From DAHUXN01 sp963729815 (lineage in GTDB: Bacteria > Acidobacteriota > Terriglobia > Acidiferrales > UBA7541), in NCBI GenBank assembly GCA_963729815.1, contig CAVSPU010000004.1:496001-560000 (forward strand): 64,000 bases of DNA, read 5' to 3'. Both the position numbers and the translations under genes were made by a program. Position 1 is the first letter of the stretch. The number at the start of each line of letters is the position of its first letter. Shown here in pieces: positions 17,467-25,591 of this stretch. A model generated the notes under the pieces. It saw only the letters and a program-made list of their open reading frames with translations. It had not been told where the DNA came from and did not search any database.

Positions 17467-18052
17467 CGTAAAACAAATTCACATGCTCGATCGACCCGAG
17501 CGCCCGGCACAGCTGTTTCGCTCCATGTTCCGCGCAGAAATATTCGCCGGTCATCGACGCGACCCGGTCCGTCGCATAAAGATTCGGTACCTGCTCGCGC
17601 GAAAACCACAGCCACGTCGCCGGCCGCGGGCAGTCCTGGCATGCGCGCGAAACAGCATCGAACTGCGCCAATCGTGCGCCGATCGCCGCTGCCAGCTCCG
17701 GCTCGACGCCCGCAGCGTCGAAATCCGGCGCCGCGACAAAAAAATACTGTGTCACCGATTCCGCATCCGGTTCAAACGCGACCACGCGCCCGGAATACAT
17801 CGCCAATTCTTTTTCCAGCATCTGGCAAAGGCATTCGCGGCACAGCGACACTTCCGGCCGCTGCGGCTCGCGCAATCCCACGTTCTTGCCTCGCAGATAG
17901 AGATTGTCGGGCAGGAACGTCGCCATCCACGGCGGGTGCCCCTCCAGATGCACGCATTCCGCCGGCATGCGAATCAATCGCGCCAGCCAATTCGCCGTGC
18001 GCCGCCGGAAGGAAAGTTCCGGATAAGCCGCTGCATAACTGAGTCGCGCCAC
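17423..18052 (-). CDS. Cysteine-rich hypothetical protein
   Basis: A 209-residue soluble protein with grouped cysteines: CRECLCQML near residue 72, ACQDCPRP near residue 140 and FCAEHGAKQLC near residue 175. Paired cysteines of this kind may bind zinc or an iron-sulfur cluster. There is no signal peptide. It converges on and overlaps the YjbR gene by 44 bases. No family was recognised. Confidence 0.65.
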   Translation of the reverse strand: MARLSYAAAYPELSFRRRTANWLARLIRMPAECVHLEGHPPWMATFLPDNLYLRGKNVGLREPQRPEVSLCRECLCQMLEKELAMYSGRVVAFEPDAESVTQYFFVAAPDFDAAGVEPELAAAIGARLAQFDAVSRACQDCPRPATWLWFSREQVPNLYATDRVASMTGEYFCAEHGAKQLCRALGSIEHVNLFYVNAAYGEGGAYLWI

Positions 18053-18190
18053 GCCGGTATGTTAGCGCAGTCGTGAGTCACGCACGAACGCTGTGTTTGT
18101 CTCCCGTTGCCTGCTTCGGTTATCATGAATCGCATTTCAGGAGAAGCGATTCGCCTGTGCCATCATCGCGATAAAATTCAAGGAGGAGTC

Positions 18191-18652
18191 ATGCCGATTG
18201 CCGTGGGATCTCCCGCGCCGGAATTCACGCTGAAGGATCAGGACCAGAAGGAAATCAAGCTCAGCGATTATAAAGGCAAGAAAAATGTCGTCATTGTTTT
18301 TTATCCGCTCGATTGGAGCCCGGTCTGCACCAATGAGCACATTTGCTTCGTGAACGACATGAAGAGATTCGAAACGCTCAATGCTCAGGTGCTCGGGCTT
18401 TCCGTCGATAGCGTCTGGTCGCACAAAGCCTGGGCCGATAAGATGGGCATTCATTATCCATTGCTCGCCGATTTCCATCCGCGCGGCGCCGTAGCCGAAA
18501 AATTCGGCGTCTATTTGCCGGAAAAGGGAATCACCGGCCGCGCCATCGCCATCATCGATCGCAATGGCAAGATGGCTTGGTTCAAGAATTACGAAATCTT
18601 GCAGGTTCCGGATGTGAAGGAAGTCGCCGAAGCGCTGGCGAAAATCAATTAG
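18191..18652 (+). CDS. Peroxiredoxin (AhpC/TSA, 1-Cys-like)
   Basis: A 153-residue thioredoxin-fold peroxidase. The peroxidatic Cys46 lies in PLDWSPVCTNEHICF, where Pro, Thr and Cys form the usual PxxxT/SxxC arrangement in slightly altered form. A second Cys five residues later could act in resolution. AEKFGVYLPEKGITGRAIAIIDRNG is the normal C-terminal core. The start at 18191 follows AGGAGGAG. It probably reduces organic or hydrogen peroxide in the cytoplasm. The downstream cytochrome gene is convergent. Confidence 0.92.
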   Translation: MPIAVGSPAPEFTLKDQDQKEIKLSDYKGKKNVVIVFYPLDWSPVCTNEHICFVNDMKRFETLNAQVLGLSVDSVWSHKAWADKMGIHYPLLADFHPRGAVAEKFGVYLPEKGITGRAIAIIDRNGKMAWFKNYEILQVPDVKEVAEALAKIN

Positions 18653-18664
18653 CGCGGCGCGCCG

Positions 18665-19102
18665 TTATTTCTCTGCGGGCGAGCTCGCCGGGTGCGCGAA
18701 AGCGCGGAGCAGGTCGACCAACTCCCAGCGCTGCTCGTCCGTCAGGCGCTTCCGAAAGCTGGGCATCGGTTTTCGCCCTTCGCTCATTTTCCAATAGATT
18801 TCGCCGTCGCTCATCGCATCCATTAATTTCGCGTTCGTGAAATTCGTCGGCTGCGTGTTGTAGGAATACATCGAGCCGGGCGGCCTCTTCCCGTCGCCAT
18901 TTACGCCGTGGCATTTCTCGCAATTCTGCGTGTAAATCTCGCGCGCCGTGGCAAGCGTCGCCGGATTGGAAGGCACGGGATTCTTCAACTCCCTCGCCTT
19001 CGGCGGCACGTTCCAGCCTCCGCAGCCTGAGCACGCGGCAGAAACGCCAGTCGATAGTGCAACGAGTAGGAAATATCTCCGGACCATCCTCCAGTTGCTC
19101 AA
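18665..19102 (-). CDS. Exported c-type cytochrome (single heme), possibly lipoprotein
   Basis: A 145-residue exported protein. The N-terminal hydrophobic stretch RYFLLVALSTGVSAAC resembles a lipoprotein signal with a Cys at the cleavage point. The heme site NCEKCHGVNGDGKRPPG is near residue 60, and the distal Met is probably in GRKPMPSFRKRLTDEQRWELV, a classic class-I cytochrome ending. Electron carrier in periplasm or membrane; partner unknown. It is 13 bases from the convergent peroxiredoxin gene. Confidence 0.9.
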   Translation of the reverse strand: MSNWRMVRRYFLLVALSTGVSAACSGCGGWNVPPKARELKNPVPSNPATLATAREIYTQNCEKCHGVNGDGKRPPGSMYSYNTQPTNFTNAKLMDAMSDGEIYWKMSEGRKPMPSFRKRLTDEQRWELVDLLRAFAHPASSPAEK

Positions 19103-19183
19103 AACCGCGCGGCCTCCCGTCCAACCTCGGATTTCGCCGCCATTATCGCGCAGCGGATGTGCCCGCGCGGGACAAAACTTCGC

Positions 19184-19456
19184 TTAAGGCGCAGGATGGA
19201 GCGCGCGAAGAACGGAGATGAGCACAATCACAAGCATCACGAAAACGTAGATGCGCAGCCCCCAAAGCATCGCGCGCGTTCCAGCAGAAAGTTTCCGTCT
19301 GCCGAATCGCGTGTGCGATTTCGCCGCAACCACCTGGTCGGCTTCCAGCAGCGAAAGCACCACATTCGGATCTTCGAGATCCGGCTTGGCCTCCGCCGCC
19401 GCTGCTGGCTCGGTTTCCGCCGGGTGCTTATGAAGCTTCGATTCTTCTTGGTTCAT
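19184..19456 (-). CDS. Small single-pass membrane protein
   Basis: 90 residues: an acidic Ala/Glu-rich N-terminal half (EPAAAAEAKPDLEDP), then SHTRFGRRKLSAGTRAMLWG and one strong transmembrane helix (LRIYVFVMLVIVLISVL) near the C-terminus, giving a tail-anchor-like layout. It lies between the cytochrome and the Nramp-type gene on the same strand, 49 bases downstream of the transporter, and may be cotranscribed with it. Not recognised. Confidence 0.7.
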   Translation of the reverse strand: MNQEESKLHKHPAETEPAAAAEAKPDLEDPNVVLSLLEADQVVAAKSHTRFGRRKLSAGTRAMLWGLRIYVFVMLVIVLISVLRALHPAP

Positions 19457-19505
19457 TCCTCGCCTCGCCAGACTCTCATCTTCAAATCATCCGCTTGTCC
19501 GCCAA

Positions 19506-20939
19506 CTATCCGCCCAGCAATCTCGGAAAAACAGTCGCAATCGCGAATCCCATTCCCGCGACCACGAGAAGAACCGTCACGGTCACGCCGGCCACATTCA
19601 TACCAAAATTGTTGCCGTGTTCGCCCATCAAATCGCGATCGTTGACGAGCATCAACAGAAAAACCAGCGCCGGCGGCATCGCCAGCACCGCAATCACGTT
19701 GACGATCAACACGATGAATTCAAGCGGCGCGTGCGGAATCAGCACCAGCGCCGCCGCCGCGCACGCCGAGCCCAGCAAAATCAAGTAGAACGGCCACGCC
19801 TCGCGAAGCGGCCGGTTCAAACTGTGCGCCGTTCCGAACACTTCGCCGAACGCGTACGCCGATGAAGTCGAAATCGCAATCGCCGCCACGATCCCCGCCT
19901 CGAACATTCCCAATGCAAATAGCGCCGCGCCCACGTGCCCCAGCCACGGAACGAGCGCCTGCGCAAATTGCGCGTACTCGAAATCGGCGGCATTGATTCC
20001 GTGATGGAAGAGCGGAACCGTCGCAAGGATCGCGGCGATCGCAAACACGGTCGCGAGCACGGTGCCGAGCAACGTGTCCACGCGGCCGGCCTTGATGTCG
20101 CGCGGTTGCATCCCCTTGTCGACCACAGCGCTCTGCTGAAAGAAAAGCATCCACGGGGTCACCGTCGCGCCGATGGTCGAGAGAATCAGCAGCACGATTT
20201 CCGAACGGTTGCCGCCGGGCAGCGGCAGCCAGGTCAGCATCGCGTGGCCCACGGCGGACCAATCAGGATGCGCCAGCAGCGCCGCCGGAATGAATAGCCC
20301 GTTAAAAATTGCCAGCCCCATCGTAATGCGTTCCCACGTCCAGTAACGCCCCGTCGTGATCACCGCCAGCACCAACAGCAGCGCTCCGCCCACCGCGATC
20401 CCCGGGCGTATGCCGAAGAAACTCAATCCCGCGCGCACGCCGATGAATTCCGCCACCAGGGTCAGAAAATTCCCAAACACCAGATCGGCCATCGAAAACA
20501 AACCCCAGAATCTGCCGAAGCGGTCGAAGATTAATTCCGCGTGTCCGCGATGCGTCACCGCGCCCAGCCGCACGGTCATTTCCTGCACGATGAATCCCAT
20601 CGCGAACGTCAGCACCACGAATGGAATAAAAAAACCGACACCGTAACGCGCCCCATCGGCCGAGTAGGAAAGCATGCTCGGCGCGTCGTTCTCTCCTAGA
20701 AATACGAGGACGCCCGGCCCCACCAGAAACCAAAGCACGCGCAGCCCGCCGAGCGATTTCCATCCGCGCCCGATCCACCGCGCATGCGCCACTCGCCAGC
20801 GGTCGCGAGCGCGGTCTACGTCCTCGTGCGTGAGCTGTCCAACGAGCTCACCCGCAATGGAAGATTCACTGGCGGACTCGATCGTGGGCTGAGCGGCTTG
20901 AAATACGGACGCGTTGTCTTGGTCTTTCGAGCGTGGCAT
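19506..20939 (-). CDS. Nramp-related metal-ion transporter with altered metal-site motifs
   Basis: A 477-residue polytopic membrane protein, with a hydrophilic N-terminus of about 60 residues and then roughly eleven hydrophobic segments in the Nramp pattern. In classical Nramp, TM1 carries DPGN and TM6 carries MPH. Here TM1 reads GPGVLVFLGENDAPSM and TM6 ATVTPWMLFFQQSAVVDKG. The helix-breaking layout is kept while both key motifs differ, so manganese or iron selectivity cannot be assumed; magnesium-type Nramp relatives show comparable changes. A promoter-like sequence precedes it. Substrate is open. Confidence 0.85.
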   Translation of the reverse strand: MPRSKDQDNASVFQAAQPTIESASESSIAGELVGQLTHEDVDRARDRWRVAHARWIGRGWKSLGGLRVLWFLVGPGVLVFLGENDAPSMLSYSADGARYGVGFFIPFVVLTFAMGFIVQEMTVRLGAVTHRGHAELIFDRFGRFWGLFSMADLVFGNFLTLVAEFIGVRAGLSFFGIRPGIAVGGALLLVLAVITTGRYWTWERITMGLAIFNGLFIPAALLAHPDWSAVGHAMLTWLPLPGGNRSEIVLLILSTIGATVTPWMLFFQQSAVVDKGMQPRDIKAGRVDTLLGTVLATVFAIAAILATVPLFHHGINAADFEYAQFAQALVPWLGHVGAALFALGMFEAGIVAAIAISTSSAYAFGEVFGTAHSLNRPLREAWPFYLILLGSACAAAALVLIPHAPLEFIVLIVNVIAVLAMPPALVFLLMLVNDRDLMGEHGNNFGMNVAGVTVTVLLVVAGMGFAIATVFPRLLGG

Positions 20940-20966
20940 GTGTTAACCGCAATAAACCAATCGAAT

Positions 20967-20995
20967 AAACTACACTTAACAAGAACAGACGTCAA
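20967..20995 (-). promoter_or_regulatory. Sigma-70-like promoter for the Nramp-related gene
   Basis: On the minus strand TTGACG (20990-20995), 17 bases, then TAGTTT (20967-20972), ending 28 bases before the start codon. Just downstream GTTTATT occurs twice with a six-base gap, which could be an operator. Confidence 0.55.
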
Positions 20996-21064
20996 TCGAA
21001 GCCGCATGGCCACGAGGCGAAAATCGAAACAAGGCAAGCCCTCGCGCGTTCGCCTAAAAACTTC

Positions 21065-21073
21065 TGATATAGT
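21065..21073 (+). promoter_or_regulatory. Extended -10 element for the DUF3467 gene
   Basis: TGA-TATAGT forms an extended -10 25 bases before the ATG; no good -35 is seen. Confidence 0.4.
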
Positions 21074-21097
21074 TGACGGGACGCACCGGAGGATTCC

Positions 21098-21400
21098 ATG
21101 GCTGAAGCGCCAAAACCGCAGCAAGTGCAGATCAAAGCCGATGAGAAGGAACTGGTCGGCCAGTACTCAAATCTCGTGATGATTCATCATAATGCGGAGG
21201 AATTCACGCTCAACTTCATTTACATCTTTCCCAGCGTGGCGCAGGGGAAGCTGGTCAGCAGCGTGATCGTCAGCCCCGGCCATGCCAAGCGCTTGATGCG
21301 TGCGCTGAACGAAAACATCACGCGCTACGAAGCGCAGTTCGGGCCCATCACCGAAGGCCCTGGTCCCACTCCGGAACCAACCGTCGGCTTCGTCCAATAA
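21098..21400 (+). CDS. DUF3467 family protein
   Basis: A 100-residue protein of the DUF3467 type: QYSNLVMIHHNAEEFTLNFIYIF and the tail VSPGHAKRLMRALNENITRYEAQFG are the family hallmarks. Its function is unknown in general; it is soluble and small. Preceded by CGGAGGA at the right spacing. It is a single gene facing the convergent PilZ gene. Confidence 0.88.
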   Translation: MAEAPKPQQVQIKADEKELVGQYSNLVMIHHNAEEFTLNFIYIFPSVAQGKLVSSVIVSPGHAKRLMRALNENITRYEAQFGPITEGPGPTPEPTVGFVQ

Positions 21401-21453
21401 GACGCACAGTCGAGCAACGCAACGATCGCATCACGATTTCCGGCCCTGGAGCC

Positions 21454-21795
21454 TCACGCTGCCGTGGGTCCTGACGCGATGATCCACTGCCCTTCCAACT
21501 CCAGGAATTCGATCCCGATTATGTATCCGGCTCCCCGCGCGGGTTCGCAGTAGGCCACTCGCGCCAGCGACCGGAAATTCCCCGTTAACGACAATACGGA
21601 AATGCTTTCACCGGTCCGCCAGCGCCTCACGCTGCGCACCCGCGCGCCGCGCGAGCTGACGTTTTCCGTGAACGTCGCTTCCAGCCCCGGCATGAATGTA
21701 TTGCCCGAGATCTTCACGCCAACTTCCAGCGGGACGCGAGCCTCGCATCGTTCTATCTGGTAATTCTTCGCCTTCGACTTTCCTCGGATCCCCAT
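21454..21795 (-). CDS. PilZ-domain protein (probable c-di-GMP receptor)
   Basis: 113 residues with the PilZ layout. An Arg-rich entry (IERCEARVPLEVGVK) stands for the RxxxR motif, and TENVSSRGARVRS gives the N/DxSxxG motif. The small beta-barrel continues to GYIIGIEFLELEG. In the first motif the spacing is Arg-Cys-Glu-Ala-Arg, a match to RxxxR. It overlaps the 3' end of the diguanylate cyclase gene by 43 bases in another frame, so maker and probable reader of c-di-GMP are translationally linked. Confidence 0.85.
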   Translation of the reverse strand: MGIRGKSKAKNYQIERCEARVPLEVGVKISGNTFMPGLEATFTENVSSRGARVRSVRRWRTGESISVLSLTGNFRSLARVAYCEPARGAGYIIGIEFLELEGQWIIASGPTAA

Positions 21796-23159
21796 TCCCC
21801 TGCCCCCTGTTCCCCGAGATAGCTGCCTTCCATGCTTTTCCCGTTCCCTATTGGAGCCCGGCTGCCCTTCATCGCATACAGCGCGTTGTCCGCCGAATGC
21901 AGCAGTTTTTCGATCGTCAGGCCATCGCGCGGATATATGGCCACTCCGGCGCTGACTGAGATTCTAGGCTCATGCCCGTCCTCGGCTAAACGCTTGCGAA
22001 TTCGATGTGCGACCTGCACTGCCACCGCCTCTTCCGCTTCCGGCAATACCAGAGCGAATTCGTCTCCACCATACCGCGCCGCCGTGTCCATCGCCCGGCA
22101 ATGCTGGCGCAGCACATTGGCCAGCCTCTTGAGCGCCTGGCTGCCGGTCAAATGTCCGTGAACATCGTTGATCTGCTTCAGATGATCGAGATCGAGAAGC
22201 AATACGGCGAACCCGCGGCCCGTCCTCTGCGCGCGCAAGAGTTCGCTTTCCATCACTTCCAGGAGCCGCCTGTAATTTGACAGCCCGGTCAAGGGATCGC
22301 TGATGGCTAGCCGGCTGACCTGGTCGAAGAGATTCGCGTTATCAAGCAGAGCGCCGGCAAGCACAATCGCATACCCCGTCGCTTCCAGGACATGCGCGGC
22401 GCCAGATGCGGCGCCGAAGTGGGTCGCTGCTTGCGTCATCGCCAGATGGCATGCCACGTTGACCGCCGACGCCAAAAACAACGCACGGTCCAGCGCCGAT
22501 TCGGTATGTTTCAGCCGCTTCCAAAATCCTAGCGTCGCGACGAAGTAGACGGTCGCAGGAAACAAATCCCACGGGCGCGCCAGAATTGCGTGCGGGTAAA
22601 TTCTCGGTGCCGTCGGCGCGGCAAAAAATACGACGCTGGTCAGATAGGAGATCAATCCCACAATGAGCAGCGCCCAGGCGATTTCTTTGTTGGGCTCACG
22701 GGAAAGCGGCAGGCTTCGTTCCACGAGCAGAGCCACCACCAGCAATATTGCCAGCAGCGTCCGGCTGACCATCCACGACAGCGGCACGGCGAGCAGCGCA
22801 CCCTCGGCATGTGGCGCGAGGTTTGCTCCCATTTCGATCAGGCCGGCGAGTCCGAATCCGAAGGCGAGGATGAGCGTGATGCGATCATGCATTCCGCGAA
22901 AACGCACCAGCGCATTCGCGGCAAATGTAAACGCCAGAAGGCTTCCAGCCAGTTGCACATACCGGCTCAGGAGCGGGTCCGGGGAATAGCTCGAGTGCCG
23001 CAGCGACCACAGGAGCCCCACCGCGATGGCGCCCGCCACCAGCCACATCAAGACCCATCTAAGATGGAGAAATCTTTCGAAATGCTTCTTCTGCTCTGGC
23101 CTGCCCAAAGGCCCCCCAAGACACACGAATTCTGCCCGATAACCAATGACAGAGAGCAC
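21753..23159 (-). CDS. Membrane-bound diguanylate cyclase (GGDEF domain)
   Basis: A 468-residue protein that makes c-di-GMP from GTP. About seven to eight hydrophobic segments occupy residues 35-270, resembling an integral membrane sensor domain. The GGDEF domain follows (SDPLTGLSNYRRLLEVM to LYAMKGS). The active site is intact (RYGGDEFALVLPEAE) and RAMD five residues upstream is an RxxD product-inhibition site. The short tail is low-complexity. It starts at GTG 23159. The PilZ gene overlaps its 3' end. Confidence 0.92.
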   Translation of the reverse strand: MLSVIGYRAEFVCLGGPLGRPEQKKHFERFLHLRWVLMWLVAGAIAVGLLWSLRHSSYSPDPLLSRYVQLAGSLLAFTFAANALVRFRGMHDRITLILAFGFGLAGLIEMGANLAPHAEGALLAVPLSWMVSRTLLAILLVVALLVERSLPLSREPNKEIAWALLIVGLISYLTSVVFFAAPTAPRIYPHAILARPWDLFPATVYFVATLGFWKRLKHTESALDRALFLASAVNVACHLAMTQAATHFGAASGAAHVLEATGYAIVLAGALLDNANLFDQVSRLAISDPLTGLSNYRRLLEVMESELLRAQRTGRGFAVLLLDLDHLKQINDVHGHLTGSQALKRLANVLRQHCRAMDTAARYGGDEFALVLPEAEEAVAVQVAHRIRKRLAEDGHEPRISVSAGVAIYPRDGLTIEKLLHSADNALYAMKGSRAPIGNGKSMEGSYLGEQGAGEWGSEESRRRRITR

Positions 23160-23363
23160 TCGAGAGACCGTTCGTCACACCCGAGCGTCAGAAGTTATCT
23201 TATTTATTTAGAATAAGTTAATGGAACACAGGGGGCGGAGGTCAACCATTGCTGCCCGAATGGAATACTCGCGAGGAGTAAAAACGTTACCAACTGAATC
23301 GAGGCTTTCCATGTGGAAAACTACATTCCTGCAAGAATCACGGAAAGCGGCGTCCGCGAATCC
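23160..23363. other. AT-rich gap before the diguanylate cyclase
   Basis: 204 bases. An AT-rich, imperfectly palindromic patch (CTTATTTATTTAGAATAAG, 23197-23215) precedes the cyclase gene and may hold its promoter. No gene is seen. Confidence 0.35.
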
Positions 23364-23597
23364 CTACATTTTCGGCGCTGGCGGGGGAAGTTCCCGGGCG
23401 ACAATCAGGCTTTGAAAGCCACATTGATTGTGAGTCCCATCGCAGAATGGTTTGTTCGCCGATTGTCCGCAGCGGCACAGCGAAACGACTGTGCGTCCTC
23501 CGAGGCCAAACACGCGGCCCTGCGAATCGACAATTTCGAAATCGCCCTCGACTCGAATTGATCCATTGTCTTTGACTAAAATTTTCGTTCCCGCCAT
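23364..23597 (-). CDS. CDGSH-type iron-sulfur protein
   Basis: 77 residues from the ATG at 23597, which follows GGGAGCGAA. The core LCRCGQSANKPFCDGTH fits the C-x-C-x2-S-x3-P-x-C-D-G-S/T-H signature that binds a [2Fe-2S] cluster through three Cys and one His. It lies 19 bases downstream of the MoeB-rhodanese gene and is the last gene of the sulfur-transfer operon. A redox or cluster-delivery role in that operon is inferred. Confidence 0.88.
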   Translation of the reverse strand: MAGTKILVKDNGSIRVEGDFEIVDSQGRVFGLGGRTVVSLCRCGQSANKPFCDGTHNQCGFQSLIVARELPPPAPKM

Positions 23598-23616
23598 TTC
23601 GCTCCCTCGCCCGGCC

Positions 23617-24807
23617 TCAATATTTCGGCACGGACGGATCGACTTCATCCGACCACGCCAGGATTCCGCCCTTCAAATTCCATATCTTCCGGAATCCTGC
23701 TTTTCTTAGGAACTCGGCCGCTTCCGCCGAACGCTTGCCGCTCCGGCAGTGTGCCACTATCTCGCGTGAGCTGTCCAGTTCGCTCACGCGCTTGGGGAGT
23801 TCGCCAAGCGGAATCAAGTATCCCTGGAGATTGCAGATCTGATATTCGTGCGGCTCGCGAACGTCCAAAATGAATAAATCGTCGCCGCGGTCGAGCCTTT
23901 GCTTCAGATCTTTCGGAGTCATCTCCGGAACATTGGTCGCCGGCGCGGGCGCTTCCTCGCCTCGAATCCCGCAAAATTCCGCGTAATCAATCAGCTTTGT
24001 GATGGTGCGGTGCTCGCCACAGAGCGGACACTCGGGATTCCTGCGCAGCTTCAACTCACGGAAGCGCATCCCCATTGCGTCAAAGAGCAACAATCGTCCG
24101 ACGAGAGTCTCGCCTTTGCCCATGATCAGCTTCAGAGTCTCCATGGCTTGTATGCAGCCGATGATTCCGGGCAGCACGCCGAGCACTCCGCCCTCCGCGC
24201 ACGACGGCACAAGTCCCGGCGGAGGTGGTTCCGGATACAGGCAGCGATAGCACGGCCCGCCCGGATAGCCGAAAATGCTGGCCTGCCCTTCGAAGCGGAA
24301 AATTGAGCCGTAAACGTTCGGCTTACCCAGCAGCACGCACGCATCGTTTACCAGGTAGCGCGTCGGAAAATTGTCTGTCCCATCGACGACAATGTCGTAG
24401 TCGCGCAGAATCTCGAGCGCGTTTTCGCTCGTCAGCATCGTCTCGTGCGCGTCAATTTGAATCTCCGGATTCAAATCGTGCAGTCGCTCGCGCGCTGCTT
24501 CGAGCTTTCGGCGTCCCACGTCGCTTGTGCCGAACACCACTTGCCGCTGCAAGTTCGTGAAGTCCACGGCGTCAAAATCCACGATGCCGAGCCGGCCGAC
24601 TCCCGCCGCCGCCAAGTAAAGTCCCAGTGGCGCACCGAGCCCGCCCGAGCCCACCAACAGCACTTTGGCCTTTTTCAGCTTGAGCTGCCCGTCCATGCCC
24701 ACCTCGGGCATGATCAAGTGTCGGCTGTAGCGCAGCACTTCCTGTTTGCTGAGCGACGTCGCTTCCGTCACGGGCGCTGCCGCCGAATCCGTCAATCGCG
24801 TTGCCAT
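23617..24807 (-). CDS. moeB: MoeB/ThiF adenylyltransferase with C-terminal rhodanese domain (MoeZ-like)
   Basis: 396 residues. Activates the C-terminal glycine of a ubiquitin-like sulfur carrier by adenylation, then can load sulfur through its rhodanese domain. The N-terminal E1-like domain has VLLVGSGGLGAPLGLYLA and DFDAVDFTNLQRQVVFG. Zinc pairs are CYRC and CPLC. The rhodanese domain starts near residue 290 (LFILDVREPHEYQ) with active Cys in IVAHCRSGKRSAEAA. I took the ATG at 24807 behind a GGA-rich site. It follows the carrier gene by 19 bases, as in mycobacterial MoeZ-type systems. Confidence 0.93.
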   Translation of the reverse strand: MATRLTDSAAAPVTEATSLSKQEVLRYSRHLIMPEVGMDGQLKLKKAKVLLVGSGGLGAPLGLYLAAAGVGRLGIVDFDAVDFTNLQRQVVFGTSDVGRRKLEAARERLHDLNPEIQIDAHETMLTSENALEILRDYDIVVDGTDNFPTRYLVNDACVLLGKPNVYGSIFRFEGQASIFGYPGGPCYRCLYPEPPPPGLVPSCAEGGVLGVLPGIIGCIQAMETLKLIMGKGETLVGRLLLFDAMGMRFRELKLRRNPECPLCGEHRTITKLIDYAEFCGIRGEEAPAPATNVPEMTPKDLKQRLDRGDDLFILDVREPHEYQICNLQGYLIPLGELPKRVSELDSSREIVAHCRSGKRSAEAAEFLRKAGFRKIWNLKGGILAWSDEVDPSVPKY

Positions 24808-24826
24808 GTTCCGTTTTCCTTTTCCT

Positions 24827-25111
24827 TTATTTTTCCGCTCCGCCGGCAATCGACGGCACAATGCTGATCGTATCGCCCTGCGCGAGAGCCGTTTTTTCTT
24901 TCTGCAGGAAGCGAATATCCTCGTCGTTCACATATACGTTGACGAAGCTCCGCAGCCGGCCATCCTCGGAATACAAATGCTTCTTCAGATCCGCATATTG
25001 CGACGTCAGCGAGTTTAACGCCTCTCCCACCGTCTTCGCTTCCAAATCGACGCTTTCCTGTTTCGCCGCGAATTGCCGTAGCGGCGTCGGGATCACCACT
25101 TTGACAGCCAT
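24827..25111 (-). CDS. MoaD/ThiS-type sulfur carrier (CysO-like) with three residues after the Gly-Gly
   Basis: A 94-residue ubiquitin-fold carrier (MAVKVVIPTPLRQFAAKQ ... VNVYVNDEDIRFLQ ... GDTISIVPSIAGG). In such proteins the terminal Gly carries a thiocarboxylate. Here the reading frame continues as Ala-Glu-Lys before the stop, so the diglycine is not terminal. The gene directly upstream encodes a JAMM protease and the gene upstream of that a cysteine synthase, matching the CysO/Mec/CysM cysteine pathway. Trimming of the tripeptide before activation is inferred, by analogy with carriers known to be processed by JAMM proteases. Confidence 0.9.
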   Translation of the reverse strand: MAVKVVIPTPLRQFAAKQESVDLEAKTVGEALNSLTSQYADLKKHLYSEDGRLRSFVNVYVNDEDIRFLQKEKTALAQGDTISIVPSIAGGAEK

Positions 25112-25153
25112 CTCTTATCTCCTTTGTGTCGATCGACACCCATTGAAATTATC

Positions 25154-25582
25154 TTACCCGCTTGCGATATATTCGATGCCTTCTTCCACGTACCGGGCGC
25201 GATCTTCATCGAGACGCCACGATCGCATCTCGCGCGCTTCGCCCTGTTCCACTTGAAAAATTATATAGCTGTACCACGGCCACGCGTGCTCGCGATCGAA
25301 TTCGCTCGGCCGCGCCGGCGAATCCGGATGCGAGTGGTACCATCCGATCAGATTGCAGCCCTTCGCCCTGGCTTCTTTCTCCGCCAGCCGCACATCTTCT
25401 GGCGTTATGGAAAACCGATTCCTGGGCGAATCCTTGCGCTGATTCGCGAGCCGCACGAGTCCCACGACGACTCGGTCGCCGCCCTCTTCGCGCCCCAGCA
25501 GCGCCCCGCAGCATTCGTTCGGATAATCGCGCGCGCCGTGCGCGTGGATTTTGTCGATCAGCGAATGCCCCAGCTTAAGCAT
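25154..25582 (-). CDS. JAMM/Mov34 (M67) metalloprotease, Mec+-like
   Basis: 142 residues with a complete JAMM zinc site: an upstream Glu (PNECCGALLG) and GWYHSHPDSPARPSEFD, that is HxH-x7-S-x2-D. In mycobacteria Mec+ releases cysteine from the CysO-cysteine adduct; other bacterial members remove extra C-terminal residues from sulfur carriers. Both jobs suit the neighbouring carrier, which has residues after Gly-Gly. It lies 10 bases after the cysteine synthase gene and 42 before the carrier. Confidence 0.92.
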   Translation of the reverse strand: MLKLGHSLIDKIHAHGARDYPNECCGALLGREEGGDRVVVGLVRLANQRKDSPRNRFSITPEDVRLAEKEARAKGCNLIGWYHSHPDSPARPSEFDREHAWPWYSYIIFQVEQGEAREMRSWRLDEDRARYVEEGIEYIASG

Positions 25583-25591
25583 CCTGCTTCC

